From NCBI GenBank assembly GCA_036346355.1, contig CM070590.1:40519749-40583748 (forward strand): DNA of 64,000 bases, in the 5' to 3' direction. A model generated the notes under the pieces. The model searched no databases and was not told the origin of the DNA. It saw nothing but the letters and a program-made list of their open reading frames with translations. A program made the translations under genes and the position numbers. Every line of letters begins with the position of its first letter. The first letter of the stretch is position 1. The DNA comes from Rhipidocladum racemiflorum. Taxonomy: Eukaryota; Streptophyta; Magnoliopsida; Poales; Poaceae. Below are positions 11,343 to 24,763 of this stretch, one piece after another.

Positions 11343-13059
11343 TGTAGGATCGAAGTATACGAATATAGCAATCAGAGGGGGGGTGAATGATTGTGCGGAA
11401 GCGAAAACCAAATTTTCAATCTACTAAAAGTTCACCCCAAAATAGAACCACATAATTGCCTCGTATTCAACAAAAAAAACAGATTGATAGTCGTTCGGTA
11501 AAACGCTAATTCTCGGATATCCAAATGTTGGATCGATCTGAAATTTGGACACAAGAAACTAGATTCCAATACGAATTGAACCCAAAAAGAATCAGCTCGA
11601 CGGACTTACGGATCAAAAGTTATGAACCTCGCAAGCTTGCTGTGGCAGAATATGACGAGAATTGATGTAATCAAAACTTGTAGATTAATCAAGAACGACA
11701 AAAGATTAATCAACTAAACTTTGAGGAACTCTAAAACAATACCCTAGAAAGGTTTTTGATGGATCAAATCAATATGAAACTCAAAGAACAAAAACCAATC
11801 TAGAATTATAACAGGCATGCAAACAAGAACCAAAACAGGAAACATTGTAGCAACGTGGTTAATGTAGCACGCACGGATCTGGAAGAATTGATCTTCATTT
11901 CTTTTGTCTAAAGTACTCCCATCAAAAGAGTACAAACCCTAAAACAAAGCTCTATGCTTGATTCATGCCCTTCAACAGGAGACAACCCCTCCTATTTAAA
12001 GGAGCAAAACACAAGGAGTCCTGAATACAATTCCTACTCCTAATCCTAGAAGGAGTCCCACTCCTAATCCTAGAAGGAGTATGTATTCAACAGAACTCCA
12101 CTTGGCCCAACCTGGCCGAGTACAACTCTTGCACGTGTATGGCAACCCTGCCATACTCACGTGACTAACAACTCTGCACGTGTATGGCCCACCTACCATA
12201 CTCACGTGACTAACCATTCTTCATGTGCACCATTCTCTTGGCCCGAACGTCCCGCATGACATCCTTGACCACCAAGACCTCAGTTCCTCTTAAACCTAGT
12301 CCCGAACCTCAGTTCCTCCATGAACCTAGTTCTGATCACGTCATCGACCACGTTCGCCCTCTAGCAATACCTTCACATGAGCAAACAAGAAATGAATATG
12401 AGCACAAGTCCACGACTTGACTCAAAGTCAATCTATGCAACTACTCACACGAACATTGCATAAAGTCCACTTCAAAATAAGCATCATGAAATTCTCACCA
12501 ATTTCATAATCTCAACTTCAAACCAAAATTCAATTTCAAAATTGCTCAAAACCCTAATGGAGCAAAAGACCATTCACGCCAGACCAAACACTGGTCTGGC
12601 GCAACACACGATAGACCAAAAACCCGGTCCGACGTACATGCGAAACTCTCAGTTCAAATCAGAGAAAACATGTTCAAAAAACACGTTTACGACGAACCAA
12701 ATTTTTGGTCCGGCGTACATGCAAAAAACAAACTTCAAAATGCCGTTCACGACGGACCAAAAATTTGGTCCGGCGTGCATGTAGAAATAGCCGTAAAAAA
12801 TGAAGTTCACCACAGTCCAACAATTTGGTCCGGCGTAGATGTGAATTCAAGCCTCAAAAACATGTTCATGGCGGACCGAATATTTAGTCCGACGTAGATG
12901 CGAGAAATGGTCCAGCGCAGATGGGAAACTTACTGTTTTTGCGAAATTTAGTCCGGCGCTAAAAGAGAAATACTATTTCTTTTCAATTTGTCAAACACAT
13001 GTACAAACACATTTTGCAAATTCAATTCTTAAGCCAATTTTTCAGCACAAGATTTCACA
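11343..13059. mobile_element. Solo LTR (1717 bp) inserted in E1 pol
   Basis: The insert starts TGTAGGATCG and ends TTTCACA, flanked by CTCAG at 11338-11342 and 13060-13064. E2, which lacks it, shows the uninterrupted pol sequence. It has no coding capacity and no second LTR, so it is a solo LTR. The GAGGGGGGGTGAATGA motif near its start is common in a group of plant LTRs I cannot name with certainty. Orientation is not determined. A palindromic tandem array occupies its last third. Confidence 0.88.
12579..12962. repeat. Tandem array of palindromes (GGACCAAA...TTTGGTCC), spacing about 60 bp
   Basis: Six to seven units lie inside the solo LTR. The clearest, near 12693, 12753, 12814 and 12872, each contain a palindrome of the form GGACCAAAAATTTGGTCC followed by GGCGTACATG or GACGTAGATG. 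Arms are better conserved than spacers. Open frames over it simply translate the repeat. Confidence 0.8.
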
Positions 13060-13064
13060 CTCAG

Positions 13065-13899
13065 CTTCTCCAAAACTAACCTCAAGTGTTCTACATGCTA
13101 TCCCTCGTCTTGGAGTAGACTAAGATATCATGTATGAACACAACAACGAACTTGTCCAAATACTTCATGAATACCTTATTCATCATATTCATGAAATAAG
13201 ACGGCGCATTCGTCATACCAAAGGACATAATTGTAAGCTCGTAATGTCCGTATCTTGACGAGAATGCGGTCTTCGGAATATCTTCTGATCGAATCTTCAA
13301 CTGGTGATATCCAGATCTCAGAGCAATCTTGGAGAAAACTCCGGCTCCTCTCAACTGGTCAAACAGATCATCGATCCTGGGTAGCGGGTACTTATTCTTC
13401 ACGATGACTTCATTGAGTGCACGGTAGTCAATGCACATCCTGAAACTCCCGTCCTTCTTCTCGACGAACAGAACTGGTGCTCCCTATGGCGACGAACTCG
13501 GTCTGATGAATCCTTTCTCCACCAACTCTTCAAGCTGTTTCTTTATCTCTACCAACCCCTCGGTTGACATCCGGTAGGGTCTCTTCGCTATCGGTGCTGT
13601 TTCGGGTACTAACTCAATCACAAATTCTATATCCCTATCTGGCGGCATACCTAGCAGGTCTTCAGGAAAAACATCAGGATACTCATTTACCACTGGAACA
13701 TCTTCTATGCTGACTGTCTTTACACTGTTGACCATCAAATGCTCGTCTCGAACGGCGGTAGCTCGAAATTCCACATTTCTCCCACACGGGCTGTCAACTG
13801 ATATGACTCTTCTTCCATAGTCCAACACGGCCTTGTGCTTGGATAACCAATCCATTCCCAAGATAACATCTACGGTCTGGGTTCCCAATATAATAAGGT
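13065..13899 (-). pseudogene. E1 pol, protease C-terminus and reverse transcriptase
   Basis: From 13899 downward the frame has the retropepsin C-terminal block VILGMDWLSKHKAVLD, then the linker to RT with KRPYRMS and GFIRPSSSP. A TAG replaces the usual Trp of PWGAP at about 13488. RT follows with CIDYRALN, PLPRIDDLFDQL and the active-site block, which reads FIHDILVYS instead of FIDDILVYS, so one catalytic Asp is His. A frameshift near 13095 precedes the solo LTR. The N-terminal half of the protease is missing from E1 through a deletion and the E3 insertion. With a mutated RT active site the copy could not supply its own enzyme. Confidence 0.9.
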
Positions 13900-14703
13900 A
13901 GTCATAACTAATCCGAGGAAGGTCGGTGAGAAAGTTATGACTATTCCGGAGAGCCAATGAGTAAGTCCTACATCGTGATTCCATCCACCGCGGTGTATGG
14001 AAGCGAGGAGTAGGCACCCTTCATCTTCGGGATGGAAGGGGGGAGAGGGTGCACACCGACGGGTGCGTACTCAACCATACCGGTATGAGTTTGCAGGAGA
14101 TATGTGCATCGCATTGCATTGCATTACATGAGGATGTTATATGATGATGTCAATGATATGCTTACGCTATGAATATGAGATGTTTATGATGTCGTATGTG
14201 AAAAGTGGTGATGAAGGTGTTAGAATGTATTTTCTTGTTCCATTCCAATATACTTGCTAAGTGATGAACTCACGCTTGTGTTTATGTTGTTTTTCTTAGG
14301 TACCATGAAACCGGCATGCGGGAAAGGGAGCTAGTCACACGTCATCACTTAGCATCACACTTATAAACAATGACATGTTCCTTCCTTTAAATTGTGATGG
14401 TTAATTTGTGTGCTTGGTTCCCTCATTTACCTCGTTTGGCTCATGAGATGGTTGGAATCTCTATTCTAGGCTTATACTGCTGCTAGAACCCTTATTATTG
14501 ATGATTTAGATGTCATTCTTTATACTATATCCTGTGATCTTATTGTTGTTGCTTCAATTCATGGAAAAACAAAGGAGATGCTGCCGAAATTTTTGGTTTT
14601 AGCATTTACTCCTTTGCTGTAATTTATCTTAATTTATGCTATTTAGAGGTTGATTAGTCTATGTTTGGTAGCATTCGAGCATATTAAATGCCGGGGTGTT
14701 ATA
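13900..14703 (+). repeat. E3 5' LTR, truncated to its last 804 bp
   Basis: It aligns with 32860-33671 of the 3' LTR, from the GTCATAACTAATCCG repeat region to the end. The end reads GGGGTGTTATA, so the usual final ACA has one change. The transcription start region and the LTR intron are therefore not present in this copy. Confidence 0.85.
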
Positions 14704-17700
14704 GTTGGTATCAGAGCGGGCTGTAGGTCCCTGGAATGTGTATTTTTAGTTTCATGCTATAAGGTACAACTAAAATGTGGTGTGGAATAACTTAGAAACA
14801 TGGCTTAGGTTTTAACTAAAATTTTGCCATAGAATAGTAACATTAAAACTTGCAAAAGTGGTATAACTAATCTAAAATTTGACACACAATGGATGCACAG
14901 TAGGAAAGGGTATGTGTATCATTTCTTTATGCTTAATTGTTGTATTTAAGCTTTGATGTTGAATGCTTCATTTGATAATGCATGTTGCCATATCTATGAG
15001 ATAAATGATTGAATTGTTCTTGTGGTTGTATTAAAGTGGGGTTGTGGTGCCGAAGGGTTTCGGTCACCTCTTTTTGTTCATAGTAAGGGTGTGGTTTGAC
15101 GGTGTGGCCGGTTAGCGCCATCACCGAAGAACTATTAACCCCTGTGGGAGAAGAGTGCTTATCCTTTCTGTTGTAGACCGGGTAGTTGGCTGGAGTCGAA
15201 TAGAAGAGTTTGTGGTGGATTCTTTCAGTTGCTCTTTACCGTTCAAACGGTCGGTTTCGGTTGGTCTTCTTGGCTCTGGTTGATTGAAACCAAAAGAAAA
15301 GTGTGTGGGTATTGGATTCTCGCAGATTGTTCCGTAGGCGGTTTGTGGTTTTGTCTTCCTTGGTTGAAGACGAAGAAGAAGAGTTGTGTGTTGCGCGTCT
15401 TTTGGTCGCAATTTTTTTTTTGACACCCGGTTTTGTTGGTTATTGTGGTCTTGGGGAGGAAACTTTTGTGGTTGTTGTTCTCCCTATCTAAGAAAGGTGT
15501 TGGAGTTTCCCCTTATGCAGACCTCAAGTTGGGTGGAGTTAAGTTTGAATCTTTATTGGAGAAGATTTGGTTGAACATTTGGTTTTCACTGGTGCATCTG
15601 ACTTCCTTCTTGGAAGTTGTAGGTCTTGCGATTTCTTGAAGAGTTGTGGCTATCAGAGTTGGAAACTTGAGAGTTGTAGTCTCCTGCATTTTTGTTGGAG
15701 TTTTGTTTCATTCCCTGCTTGGAAAGAAGAAATTGTTTATCGGTGTTCGTTCATGTTCCTGAGCTGTGGTTATTTTTTTTAAGCTGGGTTGCATCCTGTT
15801 GGTCAAGAGTAGGCGAGCCATGAAAGTGTTTAGAAAGTTTTGTGTCTGTGCCATGTAGGATGTACTAATGTGGTTTACAGAATGACGTATTGCTAAGTTA
15901 ATCTGTGAGTTGAATCGGTTCAATGTGTTTGTTATCTTTAGCTCGAAAATAAATAGACTGCTAGCGTTGTATATTATTTTATAGCGAGAATGATTAAAAT
16001 TGTTAATGTACATGCTTAGAATCGGTTGCCTTGCTTTAAAAGTGCTTATGGTCCTCGTTAATGTTAAAAGTTTAAACCTTGATGCATAGTTAGAACATTA
16101 AGATGATGTAAATTAATGATACTGTTAAAGAAACTTTGCTGGTTGTTTAAAGATGTTCTAATCTAACGGGTTAATAGAGAAATTTAATCATGTTGACTAG
16201 TGGCTTTAATTTGGAAGTTGATTAGAGTTGCTATTTATGTTGTTGCAAACTACTAGTATATTCGGAAGTATGCAGTTGTGTCTCTACAATGCTAGTATTG
16301 ATATCAATGGAGAAGACATAAGACTTATTGTTAATGATGTTGTTAAGAACATTGTGCTGATCTAACTTATTAAATCTAATTTAATAGTTGGAGTATGTTG
16401 TGTAGTGACAATTTTGTTGCAACCTATGTGTAAGGTAGCTAAAAGCAATGTGGTTGATTGATGATTATGCAAAGAATTGATATTGATGCCTTGGTAGTGT
16501 TATTAATTGTTGGAAACAATTGATCCAATAGAAGACAAGTGTAAAACTGTGGTATTATGTCGAGTACATGTTGTGATGGGATGAACAATGGATAATAATC
16601 ATGATGCAAGATTTTAACCTTAATGAATGCATATCTTAGAATCCTAATTATGAATTTTATCTTGTAGAGATATTACATAATTGTTGAAGTCATTTTATTG
16701 ATTAAACAAGTTTCAATTGTCAAGATTTTGACATAGGGATAGTATAAAATTTATAGGTTGAACATGCTGAAAGATTTGTCGAAATACTATGTTTCAAACT
16801 TGGAATAAGATGTATTATGAGTTGGTGGTCCGTGGGGATCATGTCAATGTAGTCTTGGTTGGGTGCCTTTTTAATAAGCATCATAAACCTTAATTAAAGG
16901 TGTTGGGAATGGTAACTAGAGAAAGAAATTGTTATGTAAATTTTGTTAAATCCGGTTGGACTTTCTCAATAAGTAAGTAGTGAATTTCGAAGTTTTAATG
17001 GAAAGCATAGTGGAATACTAGAGTTGATTGCATTTATGCTAAGCTGGTGTTTAAAAACCTTCTGGGCTGGTTTGGTTGTTTGCTATCTTGGTTGAATGCT
17101 TTTGGTCAAAGTGTTCCTTATGTTGAGTTTCAGAGTTTTCCCTAAAACTCGTAGAAATTGGTGCCAATATTTGGTTTTGGCGAATTTGTTTAGTTTGTGC
17201 TATGAGTATGGATTTTTACACCCAAAAGTTGTTGAGTGGATCGCACTTCTTCGCGTTTGCACTAAATTATCTTTGGAATCATTATTTTAAAGGAAGCAGA
17301 TGGACATAGTGGGCTGTGTTGGAAACTCTTGAGATTTAATGTGTAACTCTTTTTGACTGGAGATGGATTTATTTGCATAATGTGTGTGATGTTTGCGGGT
17401 GCTTCAAAAATGTGGATTTTATGAATGTTTTATAAAGTGATTTTGTTAGTGAGGTTTTCCCTTTTTGAAATGAGTTTCCCTCTCCTTGAGAAAATTTGTG
17501 ATTTGCCAGGGAGCAGATGCTCGACTTGAAATTTTGATGTTCTCTTCCAAAATGTTGAATTTGGATGAAATGCAATGTTTTGCAAGTTCATTTTTCAATT
17601 GATGTGGGATGTGATGCGACGTGGTGTTTTACTGTCAACTATGCTGCCGTCATAGTCCATATGAATTTCCGCAACCTTCGATGTTAATTGTGTTTCCATT

Positions 17701-18069
17701 ATTTGATACCGAGGAAGAAGTCATTTGGTGAATGACTATTCGGTACCGTTGTTACACGATGAATGATTGGTGAAAAGGAAAACGAGACATTGTTTATGCA
17801 TAATTAATCATAAAGGAGTCGATGAGCCAGGTCGATGACAAAGTCATATATGGATATATGACTAATCCGGAGTGCTCTTGAAAAGTGTGCATGCATGTCA
17901 TGAATCGAGATGTCCATTTCTTTCTAGTATGAAAAGAAAGAATGAAGAATTTCTAGTATTTTGGTTGTGGTGTAGGGGATTTATGATTCCTTTGTGATTT
18001 GGCTTGGATGTTACCGAATTCATTCCAAAATGGTTGTTAACGCTTTGGGTTTGAGTTGTCGTGTGTGGT
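14704..18069 (+). other. E3 internal region, left part: primer site then non-coding
   Basis: TGGTATCAGAGC at 14706-14717 matches the 3' end of initiator-Met tRNA. The remainder is T/G-rich, with no gag, protease, RT or integrase motif in any frame. Short open frames such as 15121-15426 and 15708-16013 on minus have no recognisable content. The region near 17450-17570 is similar to reversed X internal sequence at about 61990-62100. Confidence 0.75.
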
Positions 18070-21000
18070 TGTCGGGACCCCGAATTTGCAAATCCGGACC
18101 CTCTGTGTATTCAACACTAGTCCAGGAACGCGCTAGTGCACACAGTCTTAACATCGGTAAATATCACAATCATTCCATTCGATACTAATAAAGTACTTTA
18201 TTTAAATAACCAACTGGTTACTCGACCTTATGGTCAAGTCACAAATGTACGCCTTGCAGGGCAAAACTTATTAAGAGAGAAATAGTAGCAGCGGAAAATA
18301 AGATAACTTCGTGGCGCCATTCAGTATACCACAGGCAACTGACTGGGCTCGCTTCCCTAAGTAGACAGTTCCTCTTGGAGCTCCTCCTCCAAAGCTGGTG
18401 TAGTCTCCTCTTCAACTGGTGTTATATGGTGGCAAGGGTGAGTACTTGGTACTCAGCAAGTCATGCACTGAATGCAAGCTAATATACCATATGCATGGCT
18501 TGGTACAAAGGAATAGCTCAAGGTATATTTGCGATGCTTGACAAAGATTTGACAAGTAGCATAAGTAGATTCGAAAGCAGTAGAAACAAGTATAGCATAG
18601 GTAACTTTTCAAGGAGTTTAGTAAACATCTTTCCCGTCCTAATCCACATTTCTAACATCATTGTCAATCCAACCCAACCTTTCAAGTCCAAGTTATTTTT
18701 AAGAAAATCTAACCCTTGACTGTAATTCGAGCGATGTCCAATACGCGGACACGGCTATTCGAATAGATTCTACACTCTGCAGAGGTTATGCACTTTACCC
18801 ACAAGATACTGATCAAACACCACAAAGGCGAGTTCAGTAACAAAGTCTTTCTGAGACTTCTAACAATACAAGTGGTCCTCCAGGTTATTGCACACTAACC
18901 CTTCCCTTAGCTAAGGCGAAGTCTAGGCCAATCAACCGTTAGATGGGTACTGGCCTCGGCAGACGCCCGCTCCGCACAACTTACACAAAGGGTGTAGTTG
19001 ACCTCCTGAGGTCCCACAGTGCGTTATAAGCAACTTAGTCAACTAGGTCCGTCCCATTCTGGACATGTGGTTGCACGTTAGACCCAGTTCAAAGGCTTTC
19101 AAGGTTAAGTCCTTAGGGTGACCAGGCAAGACTACGAAGAACCAAATTAACATCCCCAATGCCACAAGCGGCCCACCTGATTACTCTTGCCACATGCCCT
19201 GGCCGAAAACTATTTATCAAACCCCGCTTGATTACCATGCACCACGTGCCATCAACATCACATGATACCTTTCCAAAACAGGTTCAATATATCATTAAGT
19301 CAATATTAGCATTTGATTGTCCAAAATCATGTCATGAGCACGTAGCGAGTCTAAGCAAAGATACTACAACGGTCTAAACCCATGTTGGCAAGTTAATAAT
19401 GTCCAACTAGTAAACCACAACTAGGGTGACAAGGGGTCATGGCACATACTTAGATAATCAAGGTGTCATACAAATTGGCATTTATCTAATTCCCCATATT
19501 TAAATAAAGTATTTTCTAATTGAACTAGCATGCAATAGGTTAAATCAAAATAGATTTGAAATAGGATCAACATGGTCAAAGCACAACTTGCCTTCAAAAA
19601 GTACTTGCTCTTGGTCTTGAGTTGGATCTGAGTCAATACTTCTCCTTCGAATCCTTCCCAGGCACTTCAACGTCTACTCGTAAAGCGTGCAAATAGCAAA
19701 TACACGAATAAACAATAGGCAAAAAGTGTCCAAACATCCAAATAAAATCCAAAAACAGAGAACATAATTTTATGAATTTTTAGAAACTGGAATCGTCAAA
19801 TTTGGAGTTAAAATGCAAAAGTTATGATTATTTAAAGTTTAAATAATCAATTAAATAATTTTACAGAGAAAACTTTTAGTCCAAAAATTAAATAAAATTC
19901 ATATTTGGGTAGATCTGAATTTTATACAAATTTAGAAATTTGAATCACTCAAATCGGAGTTGAAGCATAAAAGTTATAAGCTTTTGAAGTTTTGAAATTC
20001 AAATCAATTATTAAACCGAATTATTAAATCATTTTCTTTTCGGAAAAACATTTATTGCGTCGGCGAGGACACGTGGACCAATCGGGTGACGGCCAGCGTG
20101 GCCTCGGGTCCACGGACGGCGCCTGCAGTCTCGGCTCGGTCCACCGTGGGCTCGGCCCACGGCTCCGCGATCGGCCGGTGGGTCCTTCGACACGCGGGCC
20201 CGCGTGTCGGCGTTACACTGCACGCTGCTGCGTGACGGCGCCACCGCGACGGTCAGCCTTCCCGACACGTGGCTCAATCTCGGCCGATTGATTTGAAAAT
20301 CAACGGCCCGGATTAGATCGGCTAACGCGCTTGGAAAACAACTCCATCGACCGACCGTTCGATCTTGATCGGACGGTCAAGATCCAATCTATCGCTATGA
20401 ACGTGGTTCAATCTAAGCCGTTGGATCTAGATCTAACGGTTGAGATTAGATCTGAAGATTAACACGTGATTCTTTACCGTGGGTGACGTGGACGAATCTG
20501 GACCGTGCGATGAAGATCCGACGGTGGAAAAGCTTCGCGGGTCTGCGATGTCCACGGCGGAGCTCCGGCGGCCGGCGTTGAGAACGAAGACCACACCGAC
20601 GGCGTTTCGGGCACGCTCCGGCGAAGTGGGTGGTCTCTTCGGGTGCGTCTCGAAGCGGGGATTCCGGATCTGGGCTCCTTCTCGGCGGAAGACGACGGAC
20701 GGCGGCGCAAACCGCGGCGGACACCTCCTCCATCTACGGCGAGCTCGCGCGGGCTGACGGCGGCGGCTTGAGCGGCGTGGGTTGGAGCTACGGGTGCGCA
20801 TTGAAACGGCGATCCCGACACGGGTGGCGGCGCAATAAATAGGGCCCTCGGCGTCAGTAACGCAGCGAATCGAGGTCCTCTCCTGGCGGGCGAGTCCGGC
20901 GGCGACACGGTTAGGAGTGGCGCAGACGCAGCGCCGCGGCCGTTGGATCGAGATCCAACGGTGCATAAGTTTGGGTCCGGTCGGACTCGGTATTGGTGGC

Positions 21001-21475
21001 TCGGTCGGGCTCGGGCTCGGTGGCGTGGCTCAATCGTGGCCGTTGGATCTGGATCCAGCGGTCCTTGATTAAGGCTTTCGGCCGAGTGGGTTCGATCGAG
21101 TCACGTGGCTCGGTCGGACTCGAACTCGAGTCTGACTTCGGCTTCGATCGGATGAGCGAAGCAGGCTTCGATTCGATTTTCCAGCGATTTAATATTTAAA
21201 ATAATTTCCAGAAATTCATTTAATTCATTAAAAATAGCAAATGACTCAGAAAAATTCCAGAAAAATTCTGGAAAATATTTTGGATCATTTTGGACTCAAA
21301 TAAAATATTTCCAACAAAATTTTATTTGCAAAATTAAATTCTTTAATTATTTCAAAATGGAATAAATTCAAATAAATTCCAAATAAATCCAAATAAATTC
21401 CAGAAAATTCCAAAAATTCACCAAAGTGCCAAATCACTCATGAATTTAAGAAAAGCAAAATTTTGGGGTGTTACA
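18070..21475 (-). repeat. E2 3' LTR (3406 bp)
   Basis: Pairs with 27171-30586. It begins TGTCGGGACCCCGAATTTGC and ends TTGGGGTGTTACA on plus. Differences from its partner are mostly clustered one- to three-base indels, for example at 18730-18760, 18805-18850 and 18955-18975. Confidence 0.92.
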
Positions 21476-21517
21476 AACCTCCCCCCCTTAATAGAATCTC
21501 GTCCCCGAGATTCAGGG

Positions 21518-24500
21518 CTAACTAAGGAATAGGTTTGGGAACTCTTTCCTCAAATCCTCTTCGCGCTCCCAAGTCGCTTCGCTCTCTGCATGATTGCTCC
21601 ACTGAACTCTACAGAAACGGGTTGACTTATTTCTGGTCTCTCGATCCATTGTGTCTAGAATCTTTACGGGATGTTCCTTATAAGTCAAATCTTCTTGCAA
21701 CTCAATTGACTCTAGCGGTGTCTGTTCCTCAGGAACTCGGAGACACTTCTTCAACTGGGACACATGGAATACGTCATGTACTCCTGTTACTTATTGCGGC
21801 AACTCCGGTGATAAGAAACTTCTCCTCTGCGGCTCAAAATGTTAAATGTTCCATCATAACTTTGTTCGAGTTTCCCTTTGGCATGGAACCTCTTAACTCC
21901 CCTGAGAGGCGTAACTCTGAGGTATACAAAGTCTTCTGGTTCAAAACTCAAGTCTCGGCGACGGTTGTCAGCATAACTCTTCTGTCGTGATTGGGCTATC
22001 TTCAACCTTTCCCTAATCATGGCAATCTGCTCTTCAGCCTCTTGAAGAATATCAGGCCCGAAGACACGGCGCTCGCCGGTCTCATTCCAATTCAATGGCG
22101 TCAGGCAAGGTCGACCATCTGATGCCTCAAAAGGTGACATCGTAGAACTAGCCTGATAACTATTGTTGTAATCGAACTCGGCATACGGCAAACTCTTATC
22201 CCAAGAGGTAGCATAAGCCAATGCACAAGCTCTTAACATATCCTCGAATCTGGTTGACTCTTTCGGTCTGGCCATCCGTGCGTGGATGATAAGGTATCTT
22301 GAAGTTCAAACGGGTTCCCATGGCTTCATGCAACTTATTCCGAACCTTGAGGTAAATTGGGTACCTCTGTCCGATACAATCCTCTTTGGCACTCCGTGCA
22401 AGCAGACGATCTGATCATGTACAACTCTGCCAATTTATCCCCGAGTAAGTGGTCTTCACGGGGATAAAATGGGCTACTTTGGTCAAGCGATCCACTATAA
22501 CCCATATGGAGTCATAACCTCCTTGAGTCTTAGGCAAGCCGGTAATGAAATCCATCCCGATTTCCTCCCACTTCCACTCAGGTATTTTCGGTTGTAGCAA
22601 TCCTGCTGGTCTCGATGCATTGCCTTGACTCTCCGGCATACGTCGCACAATGCAACATGCTCGGCTACTTCACGCTTCATGCTCGGCCACGAATCTCTCC
22701 TTGAGATCTGATACATCTTGGCGCTTCGAGGATGAATTGAGTACTTGGAGTCATGGGCTTCTTCCAAAATCAGTTGCTTTAACTCCTTCTTGTTAGGCAC
22801 ACAAATGCGATCCTTCATCCACAACGTGCCTTGCTCATCCAACTTGAAGTCCTCTCGCCTTGCCTTCCTCCTTGATGGACTTAATCCTGCGGATCTTGTC
22901 ATCATCTTTCTGTCCTTCTCGGATCACGGTCCTCTAGAGTAGGTTTTACTTCCAATGCGGCCAAGAATCCGCTAGGTACCACCTCAATCTTCATTTTCGA
23001 AAATCCTCACATAACTCATCACGACTTGTGGCTAGCAACGTACTCACGGTATGGCTTTTCCGACTCGAGCATCGGCTACTACGTTGGCCTTCAGGGATGG
23101 TAATGGATTCCAACATTGTAGTCCTTGATCAACTCTAACCATCTCCTCGCCTCATGTTCGAGATCCGGTGGGTGAATATGTATTTAAGGCTCTTATGATC
23201 CGTATACACTTCACATCTGTTTCCAATCAGATAGTGACGCCATATCTTCAAGGCATGCACTACGGCAGCTAACTCTAGGTCATGTGTCGGATAATTTTCC
23301 TCATGCGGCCTCAACTGCCTTGATGCATAAGCGACGACCTTTCCATTCTGCATCAGCACACATCCAAGTCCTTGGCGCGATGCGTCACAATAAATATCAA
23401 AGCTTTGATTAACATCCGGTAGAACTAACACCGGTGCTGATGTCAATCGCTTCTTCAGCTCCTGAAATCCTTTCTCACATTCTGGCGTCCATGCAAACTT
23501 CTTTTCCTTCTTCAGCAATTGCGTAAGAGGTTTTGCAATTGTCGAAAAAACTTCAATGAAACGGCGATAGTATCCTGCCATTCCAAGGAAACTCCGGATC
23601 TGGGTCACAGTCTTCGGCTGCTCCCAATGTAACACAGCTTCTACTTTGCTCGGATCTCATTGACTCCTTCTCAAGCGGTCATTACATGTCCAAGAAACTC
23701 CACCTTGTCCTTCCAAAAATCACACTTCTTGAACTTGGCGAAAAGTTGCTTTGTTCCTCGACTTTTCCAAAACTCGCCTCAAGTGTTCGGCATGTTCATC
23801 CTCTGTTTTGGAGTAGATTAGGATATCATCTATGAACACGACAACAAACTTGTCCAAATATTCCATGAACACCTTATTCATCATATTCATGAAATATGCT
23901 GGCGCATTTGTCAGGCCAGAAGGACATAGCTGTAAACTTCGTAATGTCCATATCTTGGCGAGAATGCGATCTTGAGGATATCTTCGATCGGATCTTCAAG
24001 CGATGGTATCGACCTCGAGATCAATCTTGGAAAACTCCGGCTCCTCTCAGCTGATCGAACAAATCATCAATCCTGGGTAGCGGATACTTATTCTTCACGG
24101 TGACTTCATTGAGTGCACGATAGTCGATGCACATCCTGAAACTCCCGTCCTTCTTTTTGACAAACAAAACTGGTGCTCCCCACGGCGACGAACTCGGCCT
24201 GATAAATCCTTTCTCCATTAACTCTTCTAGCTGTTTCTTCATCTCAACCAACTCCTCGGTGGACATCCGATAGGGTCTCTTTGCTATCGGTGCTGTACCA
24301 GGTACAAGCTCTATCACAAACTCTATGTCCTGTGCAGCGGCATACAGGTAGATCTTCGGGAAAAACATCTGGGTACTCATTCACTCTTGAGACATCCTCT
24401 ATGTAGATTGCCTTGGTATCGTTAACCATCAAGCTGTCCATCTCTAAGCTGTAGTGGCTTGAAATTCCACTTTCTTCCCACACGGGCTCTCAATCGAGAT

Positions 24501-24763
24501 AGTCCTTTGTCCACAATCCAATACGGCCTTGTGCTTGGATAACCAATCCATTCCCAATATGACGTCTAAGGTGCAGGTTTCCAAAATAATAAGGTTTGCT
24601 AGGAACTCTATTCCATCTATTAGTATTCTCACCCGGAACATCCTACTTTCGTTCGGAGTTCGGAACCAGGGTTTGAACTAAAAGCATGCATCTAAGTCTT
24701 GCAATCCTCAAATCATTTCTAGTAGCAAAGCCTTGCGAAACAAGCGAATCTGAAGCTCTAGAG
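21518..24763 (-). pseudogene. E2 pol: protease, RT, RNase H, integrase, chromodomain, multiply frameshifted
   Basis: Downward from 24763: retropepsin C-terminal block VILGMDWLSKHKAVLD (about 24560-24500), RT with CIDYRALN and PLPRIDDLFDQL (24150-24060), RT connection and RNase H at 23635-23135 with the intact catalytic YCDASRQGLG and ELAAVVHALK, integrase zinc site near 22720-22640, GMDFITGLP near 22550, the C-terminal integrase segment at 22275-21787, and a chromodomain ending RVQWSNHAESEATWE at about 21600. The pieces lie in shifting frames; neighbouring residues are otherwise conserved. The protease active site, encoded near 24770, reads DSRA where DSGA is usual. Confidence 0.88.

Noticed and set aside
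12542..12897. Repeat protein open frames
   Set aside because: They translate the palindromic tandem array of the solo LTR.
13484..14017. Continuous protein fusing LTR and pol (MPTPRF... to RT)
   Set aside because: The first ~40 codons are reversed E3 LTR sequence that happens to be open and in frame; not a real fusion gene.
14706..14717. Possible tRNA gene at TGGTATCAGAGC
   Set aside because: Only the 12-nt primer match is present and no cloverleaf surrounds it; it is the primer binding site.
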